Origin: Cryobacterium sp. GrIS_2_6
Lineage (GTDB): Bacteria; Actinomycetota; Actinomycetes; Actinomycetales; Microbacteriaceae
NCBI RefSeq assembly: GCF_035984545.1
Contig: NZ_JAXCHP010000001.1
Span: 4,030,001-4,094,000, forward strand
DNA length: 64,000 nucleotides
Direction of reading: 5' to 3'
Each line of letters opens with the position of its first letter. Within the stretch, counting starts at the first letter, position 1. This document shows positions 36,208 through 44,648 of the stretch, in pieces. Made by a program: the position numbers and the translations under genes. Below the pieces are notes generated by a model that saw nothing but the letters and a program-made list of their open reading frames with translations, was not told the origin of the DNA and did not search any database.

Positions 36208-36722
36208 GCGCCTCCCTGACCCTCGTCGTCGTCATGGCCGTGCTCTATGCGGCCGGCGTCTACATCATGCTCGAGCGCAGCCTGACCCGGGTGCTGATCG
36301 GGTTCGTGCTCGTCGGGAACGCGACCAACCTGCTGATCTTCATCATGAGCGGCCGGCCCGGCAGCTCGCCGATCATCACCGGAACCGCGAGCGACGCCGG
36401 CATGGTCGATCCCGTGCCGCAGATCCTGATGCTGACCGCGATCGTGATCAATTTCGGCGTGACCGCCCTCATCCTCGCCCTGGTCTACCGCGCCTGGTGG
36501 CTCGCCCAGCTCGGCGACGAGGGCGACACGCTCACCGACGAGCACGCTGCGGAGACCGCATCCTCCGCGGAGCAGGACTTCCGGTCCTCCGCAGACGATG
36601 ACGCGGCCGTGCGCGCCTCCCTCGACGCGAGCGATCATGACGACCCCGACGATCACGACGACCCGGACGACTACGACGACGGAGCGCCCGCCCGCCCCGG
36701 GGACACGGATGCCGCCCGATGA
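36204..36722 (+). CDS. mrpC: Na+/H+ antiporter subunit C
   Basis: NuoK-like subunit of the Mrp complex, 172 residues. The three-helix core is the first 105 residues (VVMAVLYAAGVYIMLERSLT, LIGFVLVGNATNLLIFIMSG, DPVPQILMLTAIVINFGVTA). The remaining 65 residues form an acidic tail ending in a DDPDDHDDPDDYDD-type Asp repeat not needed for the fold. GTG 36204 overlaps the mrpA stop (GTGA) and the stop overlaps mrpD (ATGA). Confidence 0.95.
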   Translation: MSASLTLVVVMAVLYAAGVYIMLERSLTRVLIGFVLVGNATNLLIFIMSGRPGSSPIITGTASDAGMVDPVPQILMLTAIVINFGVTALILALVYRAWWLAQLGDEGDTLTDEHAAETASSAEQDFRSSADDDAAVRASLDASDHDDPDDHDDPDDYDDGAPARPGDTDAAR

Positions 36723-38287
36723 ACCTTGCGACCATCCTCGTCCCCCTCGTCGTCGCCATCCCGCTGCTCGGCAGCGCGATCACGCTCGCCCTCGGCCGGC
36801 GCACCGTGACCCAGATCGCTGTCGGCGTCGCCTCGCTGACCGCGGTCGCCCTGATCAGCGCCACGCTCCTCGTTCTCGTCGACCAGCAGGGACCCGCCGT
36901 CGTGTACGTCGGCGGCTGGCAGGCGCCGTGGGGGATCGTGCTCGTCGTGGACCGACTCTCCGCTCTGATGCTGCTCGTCTCGGCCGTGATGCTCCTCGGC
37001 GTGCTGCTCTTCGCCGTCGGCCAGGGCATCATCGACGGCGACAGGGAAACCCCCGTCTCGATCTTCCACCCGACCTACCTCGTGCTCGCCGCAGGACTGT
37101 TCAACGCGTTCATCGCCGGGGACCTGTTCAACCTCTACGTCGGCTTCGAGATGCTGCTCTCGGCCAGCTACGTGCTGCTCACCCTCGGCGGCACCGGTGC
37201 GCGCATCCGTGCCGGGGTCACCTACTTCGTCGTCAGCCTGGTCTCCTCGATCCTTTTCCTCAGCTCGATCGCCCTGATCTACGGCGCGACCGGGACTGTG
37301 ACCCTCGCACTCCTCGCCGAACGCATCCCCGCTCTGCCCGGAGACGTGCAGGGCATCCTCGGGCTGATGCTCCTCCTCGCGTTCTCGGTGAAGGCCGCCG
37401 TGTTCCCGCTCTCGTTCTGGCTTCCGGATTCCTACCCGACCGCACCCGCCCCGGTCACGGCGGTCTTCGCGGGCCTGCTCACCAAGGTCGGCGTCTACGC
37501 GATCCTCCGCACCCAGACCCTGCTCTTCCCGAGCAACCCGTTCCAGGTGCCGCTGCTCATCGTCGCCGCGCTCACGATGCTGATCGGCATTCTCGGCGCG
37601 CTCGCCCAGGCCGACATCAAGAGGCTGCTGTCCTTCACCCTGGTCAGCCATATCGGCTACCTGATCTTCGGCATCGCGATCGGCACCCCGCTCGCGCTCG
37701 CCGCGACGATCTTCTACGTCGTGCACCACATCAGCGTCCAGACCACCCTGTTCCTCTCGGCCGGGCTCATCGAGCGCGTTGGCGGCACGACCTCCCTCGC
37801 CCGGCTGGGCGGCATGCTCAAGGCCGCTCCCGTTGTCGCGGTGCTGTTCTTCATCGGGGCGATGAACCTCGGCGGCATCCCGCCGTTCTCCGGCTTCCTC
37901 GGCAAGTTCGCGCTGTTCCAGGCCGGGGCCCAGCTCGGCACCCCGCTCGCATGGGCCGTGATCGGCGCGGGGGCCGCGACGTCGCTCCTGACCCTCTACG
38001 CACTCGCCCGGGCGTGGAACATGGCCTTCTGGCGACCGCGCCGCGAGGTCGAGGACTACGACTCGCCCATGCTCGACCGCCTGACCGACGACCCGCACGA
38101 CGACGGCACGGTCGTGACCAAGACCGTCTCACGGCTCATGGTCGGCGCGACCGCCGGGCTGCTCGTGCTGACCATCGGACTCACGGTCTTCGCGGGTCCC
38201 GTGTTCGACTTCGCCGCGCGGGCCGCCGCCGACATCGAAGCCCCGACCGACTATGTCGACGCGGTCTTCCCGGGCGGCACACCGTGA
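36719..38287 (+). CDS. mrpD: Na+/H+ antiporter subunit D
   Basis: NuoN/NuoM-like proton-channel subunit, 522 residues and about 14 helices. The key charged helices are visible: the Glu in NLYVGFEMLLSASYVLLTLG, the Lys in LAFSVKAAVFPLSFWLPDSY, and DIKRLLSFTLVSHIGYLIFG. Pairs with MrpA in the complex. Overlaps both neighbours by 4 bases. Confidence 0.95.
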   Translation: MNLATILVPLVVAIPLLGSAITLALGRRTVTQIAVGVASLTAVALISATLLVLVDQQGPAVVYVGGWQAPWGIVLVVDRLSALMLLVSAVMLLGVLLFAVGQGIIDGDRETPVSIFHPTYLVLAAGLFNAFIAGDLFNLYVGFEMLLSASYVLLTLGGTGARIRAGVTYFVVSLVSSILFLSSIALIYGATGTVTLALLAERIPALPGDVQGILGLMLLLAFSVKAAVFPLSFWLPDSYPTAPAPVTAVFAGLLTKVGVYAILRTQTLLFPSNPFQVPLLIVAALTMLIGILGALAQADIKRLLSFTLVSHIGYLIFGIAIGTPLALAATIFYVVHHISVQTTLFLSAGLIERVGGTTSLARLGGMLKAAPVVAVLFFIGAMNLGGIPPFSGFLGKFALFQAGAQLGTPLAWAVIGAGAATSLLTLYALARAWNMAFWRPRREVEDYDSPMLDRLTDDPHDDGTVVTKTVSRLMVGATAGLLVLTIGLTVFAGPVFDFAARAAADIEAPTDYVDAVFPGGTP

Positions 38288-38958
38288 CGACCCGCGCGGA
38301 ACGCCGCGGCGCCGTCCTGAACCAGCTCCCGCTCTGGCTCGGGCTCGTGCTGCTCTGGATGCTGCTCTGGGGTAGCTTCTCCTGGCTCAACCTCGTGACC
38401 GGCGCCTTGCTCGCCGCGCTCGTCTCCGTCGTGTTCTACCTGCCCGCCGTGCAGCTGAGCGGCCGGATCAGCCCGGCAGGCGCCCTCGCCTTCCTGCTGC
38501 GGCTGTTTGTCGACATCGTGCGCGCGTCCGTGCAGGTCGCCTGGCTGGCCCTCAGGCCCGTCCGGAGGCCCGCCGGTCCGGACAGCGCGATCATCGCGGT
38601 GCCGCTGGGCACCCGGAGCGACCTCATCCTGACCTGGACGGCCGTTGCGACCTCGATCGTGCCAGGATCGATCGTCATCGACACCGACCGGGTGAGCTCA
38701 ACGCTCTACCTGCACGTGCTGAACGTGCGCACGCCCGCCCAGATCGACCGGTTCCGGATGAGCGTGCTCGCGACCGAGCGGCGCATCGTGCGCGCCTTCG
38801 GCTCGCGCGAAGACCTCGAAAGACTCGCCCTCGGCGACGCCGTGGCCGCCGTTGCGGCGGCAACGGGCGCCGTGGCCGGGGACGCGCGCCCGGCATCCGC
38901 TCGGAATGACGACGACAGGGACCGCCGGAACCTGGACGACACGGGAAAGGAAACCTGA
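38284..38958 (+). CDS. mrpE: Na+/H+ antiporter subunit E
   Basis: 224 residues from GTG 38284 (overlapping the mrpD stop). Two N-terminal helices (LWLGLVLLWMLLWGSFSWLN, VTGALLAALVSVVFYLP), then the soluble MrpE domain with GTRSDLILTWTAVATSIVPG, the conserved TPGT-like turn (here VPGS), and LYLHVLNVRTP. The last 50 residues are an Ala-rich then Asp/Arg-rich tail longer than in most MrpE proteins. Stop and next start share one base. Confidence 0.93.
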   Translation: MTTRAERRGAVLNQLPLWLGLVLLWMLLWGSFSWLNLVTGALLAALVSVVFYLPAVQLSGRISPAGALAFLLRLFVDIVRASVQVAWLALRPVRRPAGPDSAIIAVPLGTRSDLILTWTAVATSIVPGSIVIDTDRVSSTLYLHVLNVRTPAQIDRFRMSVLATERRIVRAFGSREDLERLALGDAVAAVAAATGAVAGDARPASARNDDDRDRRNLDDTGKET

Positions 38959-39221
38959 TGGGAGTCGTCGTGATCGTAGCCGCCGTGCTCTTCGGCGCCG
39001 GGGGACTGTGCGCGGTGTACCGCATCATTCGCGGCCCCTCTGTTCTCGACCGCGTGATCGCCTCCGACGTGCTCGTCGCGACCGTGATCTGCGCGCTCGG
39101 CGCGGAGATGGCGATCAACCGGCACGTCGACACCCTGCCGGTGCTGCTCGTGCTCGCCCTGTTCGCGGTGCTCGGCTCGCTCGCCGTCGGCCGCTTCCTC
39201 GGCGGGAAGGAGCGCTCGTGA
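38958..39221 (+). CDS. mrpF: Na+/H+ antiporter subunit F
   Basis: 87 residues, three helices; YRIIRGPSVLDRVIASDVL is the family signature between helices 1 and 2. The shortest subunit of the operon, at the usual size. Start overlaps the mrpE stop by one base; the stop overlaps mrpG by four. Confidence 0.94.
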   Translation: MGVVVIVAAVLFGAGGLCAVYRIIRGPSVLDRVIASDVLVATVICALGAEMAINRHVDTLPVLLVLALFAVLGSLAVGRFLGGKERS

Positions 39222-39574
39222 CCGCAGTGATCGGCGACGTGGTGACGGCGGTGCTCGTGCTCTCCGCCGCCCTGATGTGCCTCGCGGCCGGCGTCGGCCT
39301 GCTGCGTTTTCCCGACGTCCTCAGCAGGCTGCACGCGGCGACCAAGCCGCAGATCTTCGGCCTCATCGCCGTGACGGTGGATGTCGCGGTCAATAACTTC
39401 ACCCTCGGCACCGTCACGCTCTCGGTCGCGATCGTGGCCTTCCAGGCGCTGACCGCACCGATGGCCGCGCACCTCATCGCGAGGGTCGCGCACGACACCG
39501 ACCGGTTCCGGCCGGAACTGCTCGTCGTCGACGAGCTCGGACGCGCGAACCGCCGCGGGGACCGCGGTGCCTGA
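39218..39574 (+). CDS. mrpG: Na+/H+ antiporter subunit G
   Basis: 118 residues from GTG 39218. Contains LLRFPDVLSRLHAATKPQ, the MrpG/MnhG signature with its conserved Arg and His, and a helix FGLIAVTVDVAVNNF, followed by a third helix and a polar tail. Last gene of the operon. Only about 10 bases separate its stop from the ZTP riboswitch of glyA, and no clear terminator was seen between them. Confidence 0.94.
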   Translation: MTAVIGDVVTAVLVLSAALMCLAAGVGLLRFPDVLSRLHAATKPQIFGLIAVTVDVAVNNFTLGTVTLSVAIVAFQALTAPMAAHLIARVAHDTDRFRPELLVVDELGRANRRGDRGA

Positions 39575-39582
39575 TAGGATTT

Positions 39583-39668
39583 GCGTGTCGCAACTGGCGT
39601 AGCACGAAAGATGGGTCACCATCGGGGAGCGACTGACACGGTTAGTGGCCGCACGCCTGGGCCACGAC
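39583..39668 (+). ncRNA. ZTP riboswitch (pfl motif) in the glyA leader
   Basis: The conserved pfl blocks appear in order: GTGTCGCAACTGGCG (39585-39599), TCACCATCGGGGAGCG (39616-39631), and after a variable linker CCGCACGCCTGGGC (39649-39662), the family's strongest signature near the pseudoknot. pfl RNAs bind ZTP/ZMP, which build up when 10-formyl-THF is short, and are known upstream of glyA, folD and purH. The glyA ribosome site GAGGAG and GTG start follow within about 30 nt, so control of translation initiation or of early termination is plausible. Confidence 0.85.
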
Positions 39669-39694
39669 GATTAATTCAAAGTCTGAGGAGACCC

Positions 39695-40993
39695 GTGTCC
39701 GAATCTGTGCCTGGTACCACGCTGCATTCCACCTTCAACGAGCCGCTCGAGGTCGTCGACCCCGAGATCGCCGCAGTCCTCGAACTCGAACTGGGTCGCC
39801 AGCGCGACTACCTCGAGATGATCGCGAGCGAGAACTTCGTGCCGCGCGCCATCCTGCAGTCGCAGGGCTCCGTGCTCACCAACAAGTACGCCGAGGGCTA
39901 CCCGGGGCGCCGCTACTACGGCGGATGCGAGTTCGTCGACGTCGCAGAGGAGCTCGCGATCGCGCGGGCGAAATCCCTCTTCGGCGCAGCATACGCGAAC
40001 GTGCAGCCGCACTCCGGTGCCACCGCGAATGCCGCTGTGCTCTCCGCGATCGCAACGCCCGGCGATACCATCCTCGGCCTCGAGCTCGCCCACGGCGGCC
40101 ACCTCACCCACGGCATGAAGCTCAACTTCTCCGGCAAGCTCTACAACCCGGTCGCGTACGGCGTCGACCCGGACACCTTCCTCGTCGACATGGACGTCGT
40201 CCGCGACAAGGCCCTCGAGCACAAGCCGAAGGTCATCATCGCCGGCTGGTCGGCATACCCCCGCCACCTCGACTTCGCCGCGTTCCGTGCGATCGCCGAC
40301 GAGGTCGGCGCCCTGCTCTGGGTCGACATGGCGCACTTCGCCGGGCTCGTCGCCGCCGGCCTGCACCCGTCACCGGTGCCGCACGCCGACGTTGTGTCCT
40401 CGACCGTGCACAAGACCCTCGCCGGCCCCCGGTCCGGCTTCATCCTGTCCCGTGACACCGCGCTCGCGAAGAAGCTCAACTCGAACGTGTTCCCCGGGCA
40501 GCAGGGCGGCCCGCTCATGCACGTCATCGCCGCCAAGGCGACCGCGTTCAAGCTCGCGGCCGAGCCGGAATTCAAGGAACGCCAGGAGCGCACCCTGCGC
40601 GGGGCCAGCATCCTCGCCGCCCGCCTGACGGCAGACGACTCGCGCGCCGCCGGCGTCGACGTGCTCACCGGCGGCACCGACGTGCACCTCGTGCTCGCCG
40701 ACCTGCGCCACTCCGAGATCAACGGACAGCAGGCCGAGGACGCCCTCCACGACGTGGGCATCACGGTCAACCGCAACTCGGTGCCGTTCGATCCGCGCCC
40801 GCCGATGGTCACGAGCGGCCTGCGGATCGGCACGCCCGCACTCGCGACCCGCGGCTTCGGCGACGCCGAGTTCACCGTCGTGTCCGACGTCATCGCGGAG
40901 GCCCTCAAGCCAGGCGCCGACGTGCAGGCGCTCCGTGCCAGGGTCAAGACGCTCACCGAGGCCTTCCCGCTGTACCCCGGCCTGCACCAGTAG
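39695..40993 (+). CDS. glyA: Serine hydroxymethyltransferase
   Basis: PLP enzyme converting serine and THF to glycine and methylene-THF, the main one-carbon source. 432 residues from GTG 39695 with GAGGAG upstream. [20 protein letters not shown], the PLP-stacking His region [11 protein letters not shown], and the Schiff-base Lys240 in [14 protein letters not shown] are all present, along with [20 protein letters not shown]. Expression is predicted to rise when ZTP binds the leader. folD follows 170 bases downstream, with a palindromic repeat between. Confidence 0.97.
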   Translation: MSESVPGTTLHSTFNEPLEVVDPEIAAVLELELGRQRDYLEMIASENFVPRAILQSQGSVLTNKYAEGYPGRRYYGGCEFVDVAEELAIARAKSLFGAAYANVQPHSGATANAAVLSAIATPGDTILGLELAHGGHLTHGMKLNFSGKLYNPVAYGVDPDTFLVDMDVVRDKALEHKPKVIIAGWSAYPRHLDFAAFRAIADEVGALLWVDMAHFAGLVAAGLHPSPVPHADVVSSTVHKTLAGPRSGFILSRDTALAKKLNSNVFPGQQGGPLMHVIAAKATAFKLAAEPEFKERQERTLRGASILAARLTADDSRAAGVDVLTGGTDVHLVLADLRHSEINGQQAEDALHDVGITVNRNSVPFDPRPPMVTSGLRIGTPALATRGFGDAEFTVVSDVIAEALKPGADVQALRARVKTLTEAFPLYPGLHQ

Positions 40994-41027
40994 CGCACGC
41001 CGCTCATCCTGCACCACCACCCCCTGA

Positions 41028-41110
41028 CGAATTCGACGGAGTTTTTGGGAAAAAAGTACCTGGGAGGCCCGTTTTCGGGGTTTTCGACCAGAAACTCCGT
41101 CGAATTGGTT
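41028..41110. repeat. Intact REP-like palindromic repeat after glyA
   Basis: Perfect 15-bp arms AATTCGACGGAGTTT (41030-41044) and AAACTCCGTCGAATT (41092-41106) around a 47-nt centre with T- and A-rich patches. The arm and the bases before it match the IS-split element at 4463-6054. As RNA it would form a long stem after the glyA stop and could act as a partial terminator or 3'-end stabiliser between glyA and folD. Confidence 0.8.
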
Positions 41111-41163
41111 CGGCGAGCGCGGGGGTCAACCGCGCACGAAAGCACCAAACGATTGGATCACGC

Positions 41164-42045
41164 ATGACGGCAATCACCCTCGACGGAGTCGCGACCGCGT
41201 CCGCCGTGAAGACCGAACTCATCGCCCGTGTCACCGAGCTGCGTGCGCACGGGATCGTTCCCGGGCTCGGCACCCTGCTCGTCGGCGATGACCCGGGTTC
41301 ACGTTCGTACGTCGCGGGCAAGCACCGCGACTGCGCCGAAGTCGGCATCGAGTCGATCCGCATCGACCTGCCCGCATCGGCGACGACGGCGGATGTCCGC
41401 GCCGCGATCAAGGACCTGAACTCCAGCCGCGAGGTCACCGGCTATATCATCCAGTTGCCGCTTCCCGTCGGCCACAACGAGAACGCCATGCTTGAACTGA
41501 TCGACCCGGCCAAGGACGCGGACGGCCTGCACCCGACCAACCTCGGCCGGCTCGTCCTGGGCATCGAAGGCAAGCTCAGCTCGCCGCTGCCGTGCACGCC
41601 GGCTGGAATCGTCGAGCTGCTGCGCCGCTACGATGTGCCGATCGTCGGCCGCAAGGTCGTCGTGATAGGCCGCGGGCTCACCGTCGGACGGCCGCTCGGC
41701 CTGCTCTTCACCCGCAAGGGCCTCGATGCGACCGTCACACTCACCCACTCGCGCACCGTCGACCTGCCGGAGGAGGTCCGCCGCGCGGACATCGTCGTGG
41801 CCGCGGTCGGTGTGCCGCACCTGGTCCAGGCCGACTGGATCAAGCCGGGCGCCGCAGTTCTCGACGTGGGCATCACCCGCCTGGTCGACCCGGTCACCGG
41901 CAAGGGCGTCCTCACCGGCGACGTGCACCCCGACGTCGCAGAGGTCGCCGGCCACCTCTCCCCGAACCCCCGCGGCGTCGGACCGATGACCCGCGCCATG
42001 CTGCTCGGCAACGTGGTCAAGGCCGCCGAGCGCGCCCTGCTCTAA
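41164..42045 (+). CDS. folD: Bifunctional methylene-THF dehydrogenase / methenyl-THF cyclohydrolase
   Basis: Interconverts methylene-, methenyl- and 10-formyl-THF. 293 residues. Active-site Tyr and Lys lie in [17 protein letters not shown], followed by [20 protein letters not shown] and the [17 protein letters not shown] signature. The Rossmann segment [19 protein letters not shown] binds NADP. The start ATG 41164 lacks a strong ribosome site. The neighbourhood with glyA gives the complete route serine to 10-formyl-THF, feeding PurN and PurH. Confidence 0.97.
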   Translation: MTAITLDGVATASAVKTELIARVTELRAHGIVPGLGTLLVGDDPGSRSYVAGKHRDCAEVGIESIRIDLPASATTADVRAAIKDLNSSREVTGYIIQLPLPVGHNENAMLELIDPAKDADGLHPTNLGRLVLGIEGKLSSPLPCTPAGIVELLRRYDVPIVGRKVVVIGRGLTVGRPLGLLFTRKGLDATVTLTHSRTVDLPEEVRRADIVVAAVGVPHLVQADWIKPGAAVLDVGITRLVDPVTGKGVLTGDVHPDVAEVAGHLSPNPRGVGPMTRAMLLGNVVKAAERALL

Positions 42046-42089
42046 CCACCCCCAGGGCATCCCGCCACAGCGTCGCGAAGCGGGAAACG

Positions 42090-42155
42090 CTCAGGTGATC
42101 GCTGAGGTGTCGCCTATCTGCCTTCGCGTCGGCGCTTGACGTCGATATGCGACAC
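42090..42155. terminator. Hairpins between convergent folD and carbonic-anhydrase genes
   Basis: A small CTCAG/CTGAG stem (42090-42106) is followed by GTGTCGCCTATC (42107-42118) pairing with GATATGCGACAC (42144-42155), one mismatch, 25-nt loop. No T-run. Likely bidirectional stop; the remaining bases of this 142-nt gap show no gene. Confidence 0.45.
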
Positions 42156-42187
42156 GTCACGGACCCGGTCTGGCCGTGCGCTGCGGA

Positions 42188-42724
42188 TCAGGCGAGGGCG
42201 GAAGCGTGCAGGGCGGCGTGGTCGAGGTAGTTCGCGGCATTCTGACGGATGCCGGCGACCTCGGCATCCGTCAGGGGTCGGCGCACCTTGGCCGGGACCC
42301 CGGCGACGAGCGAATACGGCGGCACGATCGTGCCTTCGAGCACGACGGCCCCGGCCGCGACGAGGGAACCCGTCCCGATCACGGCGCCGTTCAGAACGGT
42401 CGCCCTCATGCCGATCAGGGCGCCGTCCTCGACGACGCAGCCGTGCAGCACCGCGCCGTGCCCGACGGAGACGTCCCGGCCCACGATGAGCGGGAACCCG
42501 TGGTCGACGTGGCAGGAGACGTTGTCCTGCAGGTTCGAGCCCGCGCCGATCCGGATCGGTTCCGCCTCCGCGCGCAGCACCGAGTTGTACCAGACGCTTG
42601 CGTGTTCGGCGAGAATCACATGCCCCACGAGCACCGCACCAGGGGCGACGAACGCCGAGTCCGCGATGCTCGGCCCCGGCCGGTCGGGAAGGGTGATGAT
42701 GCGGGCGGCGCTGTCTGCAGTCAT
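42188..42724 (-). CDS. Gamma-class carbonic anhydrase-like protein (left-handed beta-helix)
   Basis: 178 residues from ATG 42724. Imperfect hexapeptide repeats build a left-handed beta-helix: PGAVLVGHVILAEHASVW, IGAGSNLQDNVSCHVDHGFP, VGRDVSVGHGAVLHGCVVED, GALIGMRATVLNGAVIG. The three metal-binding His are expected in CHVDHG and VGHGAVLHG. It resembles YrdA/CaiE-type proteins whose anhydrase activity is often unproven. TAGGCT lies 7 nt before the start, so the transcript is probably leaderless. Confidence 0.88.
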   Translation of the reverse strand: MTADSAARIITLPDRPGPSIADSAFVAPGAVLVGHVILAEHASVWYNSVLRAEAEPIRIGAGSNLQDNVSCHVDHGFPLIVGRDVSVGHGAVLHGCVVEDGALIGMRATVLNGAVIGTGSLVAAGAVVLEGTIVPPYSLVAGVPAKVRRPLTDAEVAGIRQNAANYLDHAALHASALA

Positions 42725-42751
42725 ACGCGCCAGCCTAATGCTCCGTCCCTT

Positions 42752-42846
42752 GGCATAACTCCTGCACATTCCTCGGACGGAATCCGGCTGCCCAGTGTTT
42801 CAGTGGCCTCCCGTCCCCGCCGCAAGGCATGTGCAGGAGTCATGCC
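42752..42846. repeat. Palindromic repeat, copy 1, before ybaK
   Basis: Arms GGCATAACTCCTGCAC (42752-42767) and GTGCAGGAGTCATGCC (42831-42846) pair with one mismatch. The interior has CCGGCTGCCCAGTGTT and a small inner hairpin. A second copy with the same outer arms and the same CCCAGTGTT core is at 43371-43463. Overall about 95 bp, intergenic. Confidence 0.8.
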
Positions 42847-42888
42847 TTGGGCCGGGTGGGAAGCGGATGCCGCAGCTAGGCTGTGCGG

Positions 42889-43377
42889 ATGGTGAACACC
42901 GCACACCCCGCCGTCGACCGTGTGCGGGAGGCGCTCGCCGCCTTCGGGCTCGCGCCGGACATCCGCTGGCTCGATGAGGCGGCGACGACCGCGCAGCAGG
43001 CCGCCGACGCCCTCGGCATCGAGCCGGGCGCGATCGCCAACTCCCTCGTCTTCACCATCGACGGCGAGCCGTTGCTCGTGCTGACCTCTGGAGCTCACCG
43101 CGTCGACACGCAGTGGCTTGGCGAGATGCTCGGCGGCACGATCGGCCGGGCGTCGAAGGAACTCGTCACGAGCGCGACCGGGCAGGTCATCGGCGGCGTT
43201 GCGCCGGTCGGGCATCCGAGGCCGCTCCGCACCCTCGTCGACGTCGACCTGGACGGGTATCCCGAAGTGTGGGCGGCTGCCGGCCACGCCCACACCGTCT
43301 TCCCGACCAGCTTTGCCGAATTGCTCCGCATCACCGCAGGAACGGCCACGCCCGTCACCCCGCCCGAATCGGCATAA
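42889..43377 (+). CDS. YbaK/EbsC-family aminoacyl-tRNA deacylase
   Basis: 162 residues of the YbaK/ProX editing-domain family, which hydrolyses wrongly charged tRNAs (typically Cys-tRNA-Pro). Conserved pieces: LGIEPGAIANSLVFTIDGEP, LVLTSGAHRVD and GGVAPVGHPRPLRTLVDVDL. ATG 42889 is preceded by TAGGCT at 6 nt and no ribosome site (leaderless type). Its TAA stop is part of the left arm of the downstream palindromic repeat, and another copy of that repeat ends 42 bases before the start, so the gene is bracketed by the pair. Confidence 0.88.
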   Translation: MVNTAHPAVDRVREALAAFGLAPDIRWLDEAATTAQQAADALGIEPGAIANSLVFTIDGEPLLVLTSGAHRVDTQWLGEMLGGTIGRASKELVTSATGQVIGGVAPVGHPRPLRTLVDVDLDGYPEVWAAAGHAHTVFPTSFAELLRITAGTATPVTPPESA

Positions 43378-43463
43378 CTCCTGCAGATTCCCGGCCGGCT
43401 GCCGCGCCGCCCAGTGTTCTACTGGCAGCGCCGCAGCGGCCGGACCGACGTGCAGGAGTTATG
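43371..43463. repeat. Palindromic repeat, copy 2, after ybaK
   Basis: Left arm GGCATAACTCCTGCA (43371-43385) includes the ybaK stop; the right arm TGCAGGAGTTATG is at 43451-43463. The core CCCAGTGTTCTACTGG is shared with copy 1 (CCCAGTGTTTCAGTGG). Same orientation as copy 1, 619 bp apart start to start. It lies between ybaK and the convergent galK. Confidence 0.8.
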
Positions 43464-43487
43464 AAGGGGAAGCCGGGGAGGGAAGGG

Positions 43488-44648
43488 TCAGCCCTCGCGG
43501 CCGGCCCCGGCTGCCGCGCGGACAACGAAGGTGTCCGGGGCGCTGAACCCGGCATCCGCGAACGCGGACCGGACCGCAGCGGTGACCGCGGGGATCAGCT
43601 CATGCGGCGTGAGCGCGATCGCGGCACCGCCGAAGCCGCCTCCCGTCATCCGCGCGCCGAGGGCACCCGCGCCGCGCGCTGCGACGACCGCGAGGTCGAG
43701 TTCGGGAACCGAGATCTCGAAGTCGTCGCGCATCGAGGTGTGCGAGGCGTCGAGGAGCGCGCCGATCGCGGCCGGGCCGGACTCGCGCAGCGTGCGCACG
43801 GTGTCGAGCACCCGCTGGTTCTCGGTGATCACGTGCCGCACCCGGCGGAACGTCTCGTCGTCGAGCAGTTCAGCGGCACGCGCGAGGTCGACGACCCCGA
43901 GGTCGCGGAGCGAGTCGACGCCGAGCAGCCGGGCGCCGAGCTCGCAGGATGCCCGGCGCAAGGCATACCCGCCCGTCGAGTGCTCGTGGCTCACCTTCGT
44001 GTCGATGATCAGCAGCTCGAGTCCCGCGGTGTCGAAGCCGAGCGGAACGACCTCGGACTCGAGCGTGCGGCAGTCGAGGAACACCGCGGAGTCGGCCTCG
44101 CCGAGCAGGGACGCGGACTGGTCCATGATGCCCGTCGGAGCCCCGACGGCGCGGTTCTCGGCGAGCTGGCCTACCCGGGCGAGTGTGCGCCGGTCGAAGC
44201 CGAGCCCCCAGACGTCGTTGAGGGCGACCGCGATCGCACTCTCGATCGCCGCCGACGACGACAGGCCGGCCCCGATCGGCACGTCCGAGACGATGTACAC
44301 GTCGAAACCGGGCACCGTCGACAGCGGCGCCCCGAATTCGCCGAGCGCCCAGGCGACTCCGAGCGGGTACGCCGACCAGCCCGAGAGGATGTCGGGGGTC
44401 AGCCCATCGAGCGAGACCTCGACGATCTCGTCGGAGAACGAGCTCGCCACCCGCATCAACCGGTCGCTCCGCGCAGCCAGCGCGATCACGGTGCGCCGGT
44501 CGATCGCGAACGGCAGCACGAAGCCGTCGTTGTAGTCGGTGTGCTCCCCGATCAGGTTCACCCGTCCGGGCGCCGCCCAGAGGCCGTCCGGCTCGCCGGT
44601 GAAGCGCTTGGCGAAACCGGCGGTCGCTGCGGAATCGAGGGCGCTCAT
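43488..44648 (-). CDS. galK: Galactokinase
   Basis: GHMP kinase phosphorylating galactose at C1. 386 residues. Signature APGRVNLIGEHTDYNDGFVL (about 27-46) binds the sugar; the ATP loop is VPIGAGLSSSAAIE; the catalytic Asp is in GIMDQSASLLGE; and GARMTGGGFGGAAIAL is the third GHMP motif. ATG overlaps the galT stop by four bases, so galT and galK form one operon read galT first. Confidence 0.96.
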   Translation of the reverse strand: MSALDSAATAGFAKRFTGEPDGLWAAPGRVNLIGEHTDYNDGFVLPFAIDRRTVIALAARSDRLMRVASSFSDEIVEVSLDGLTPDILSGWSAYPLGVAWALGEFGAPLSTVPGFDVYIVSDVPIGAGLSSSAAIESAIAVALNDVWGLGFDRRTLARVGQLAENRAVGAPTGIMDQSASLLGEADSAVFLDCRTLESEVVPLGFDTAGLELLIIDTKVSHEHSTGGYALRRASCELGARLLGVDSLRDLGVVDLARAAELLDDETFRRVRHVITENQRVLDTVRTLRESGPAAIGALLDASHTSMRDDFEISVPELDLAVVAARGAGALGARMTGGGFGGAAIALTPHELIPAVTAAVRSAFADAGFSAPDTFVVRAAAGAGREG

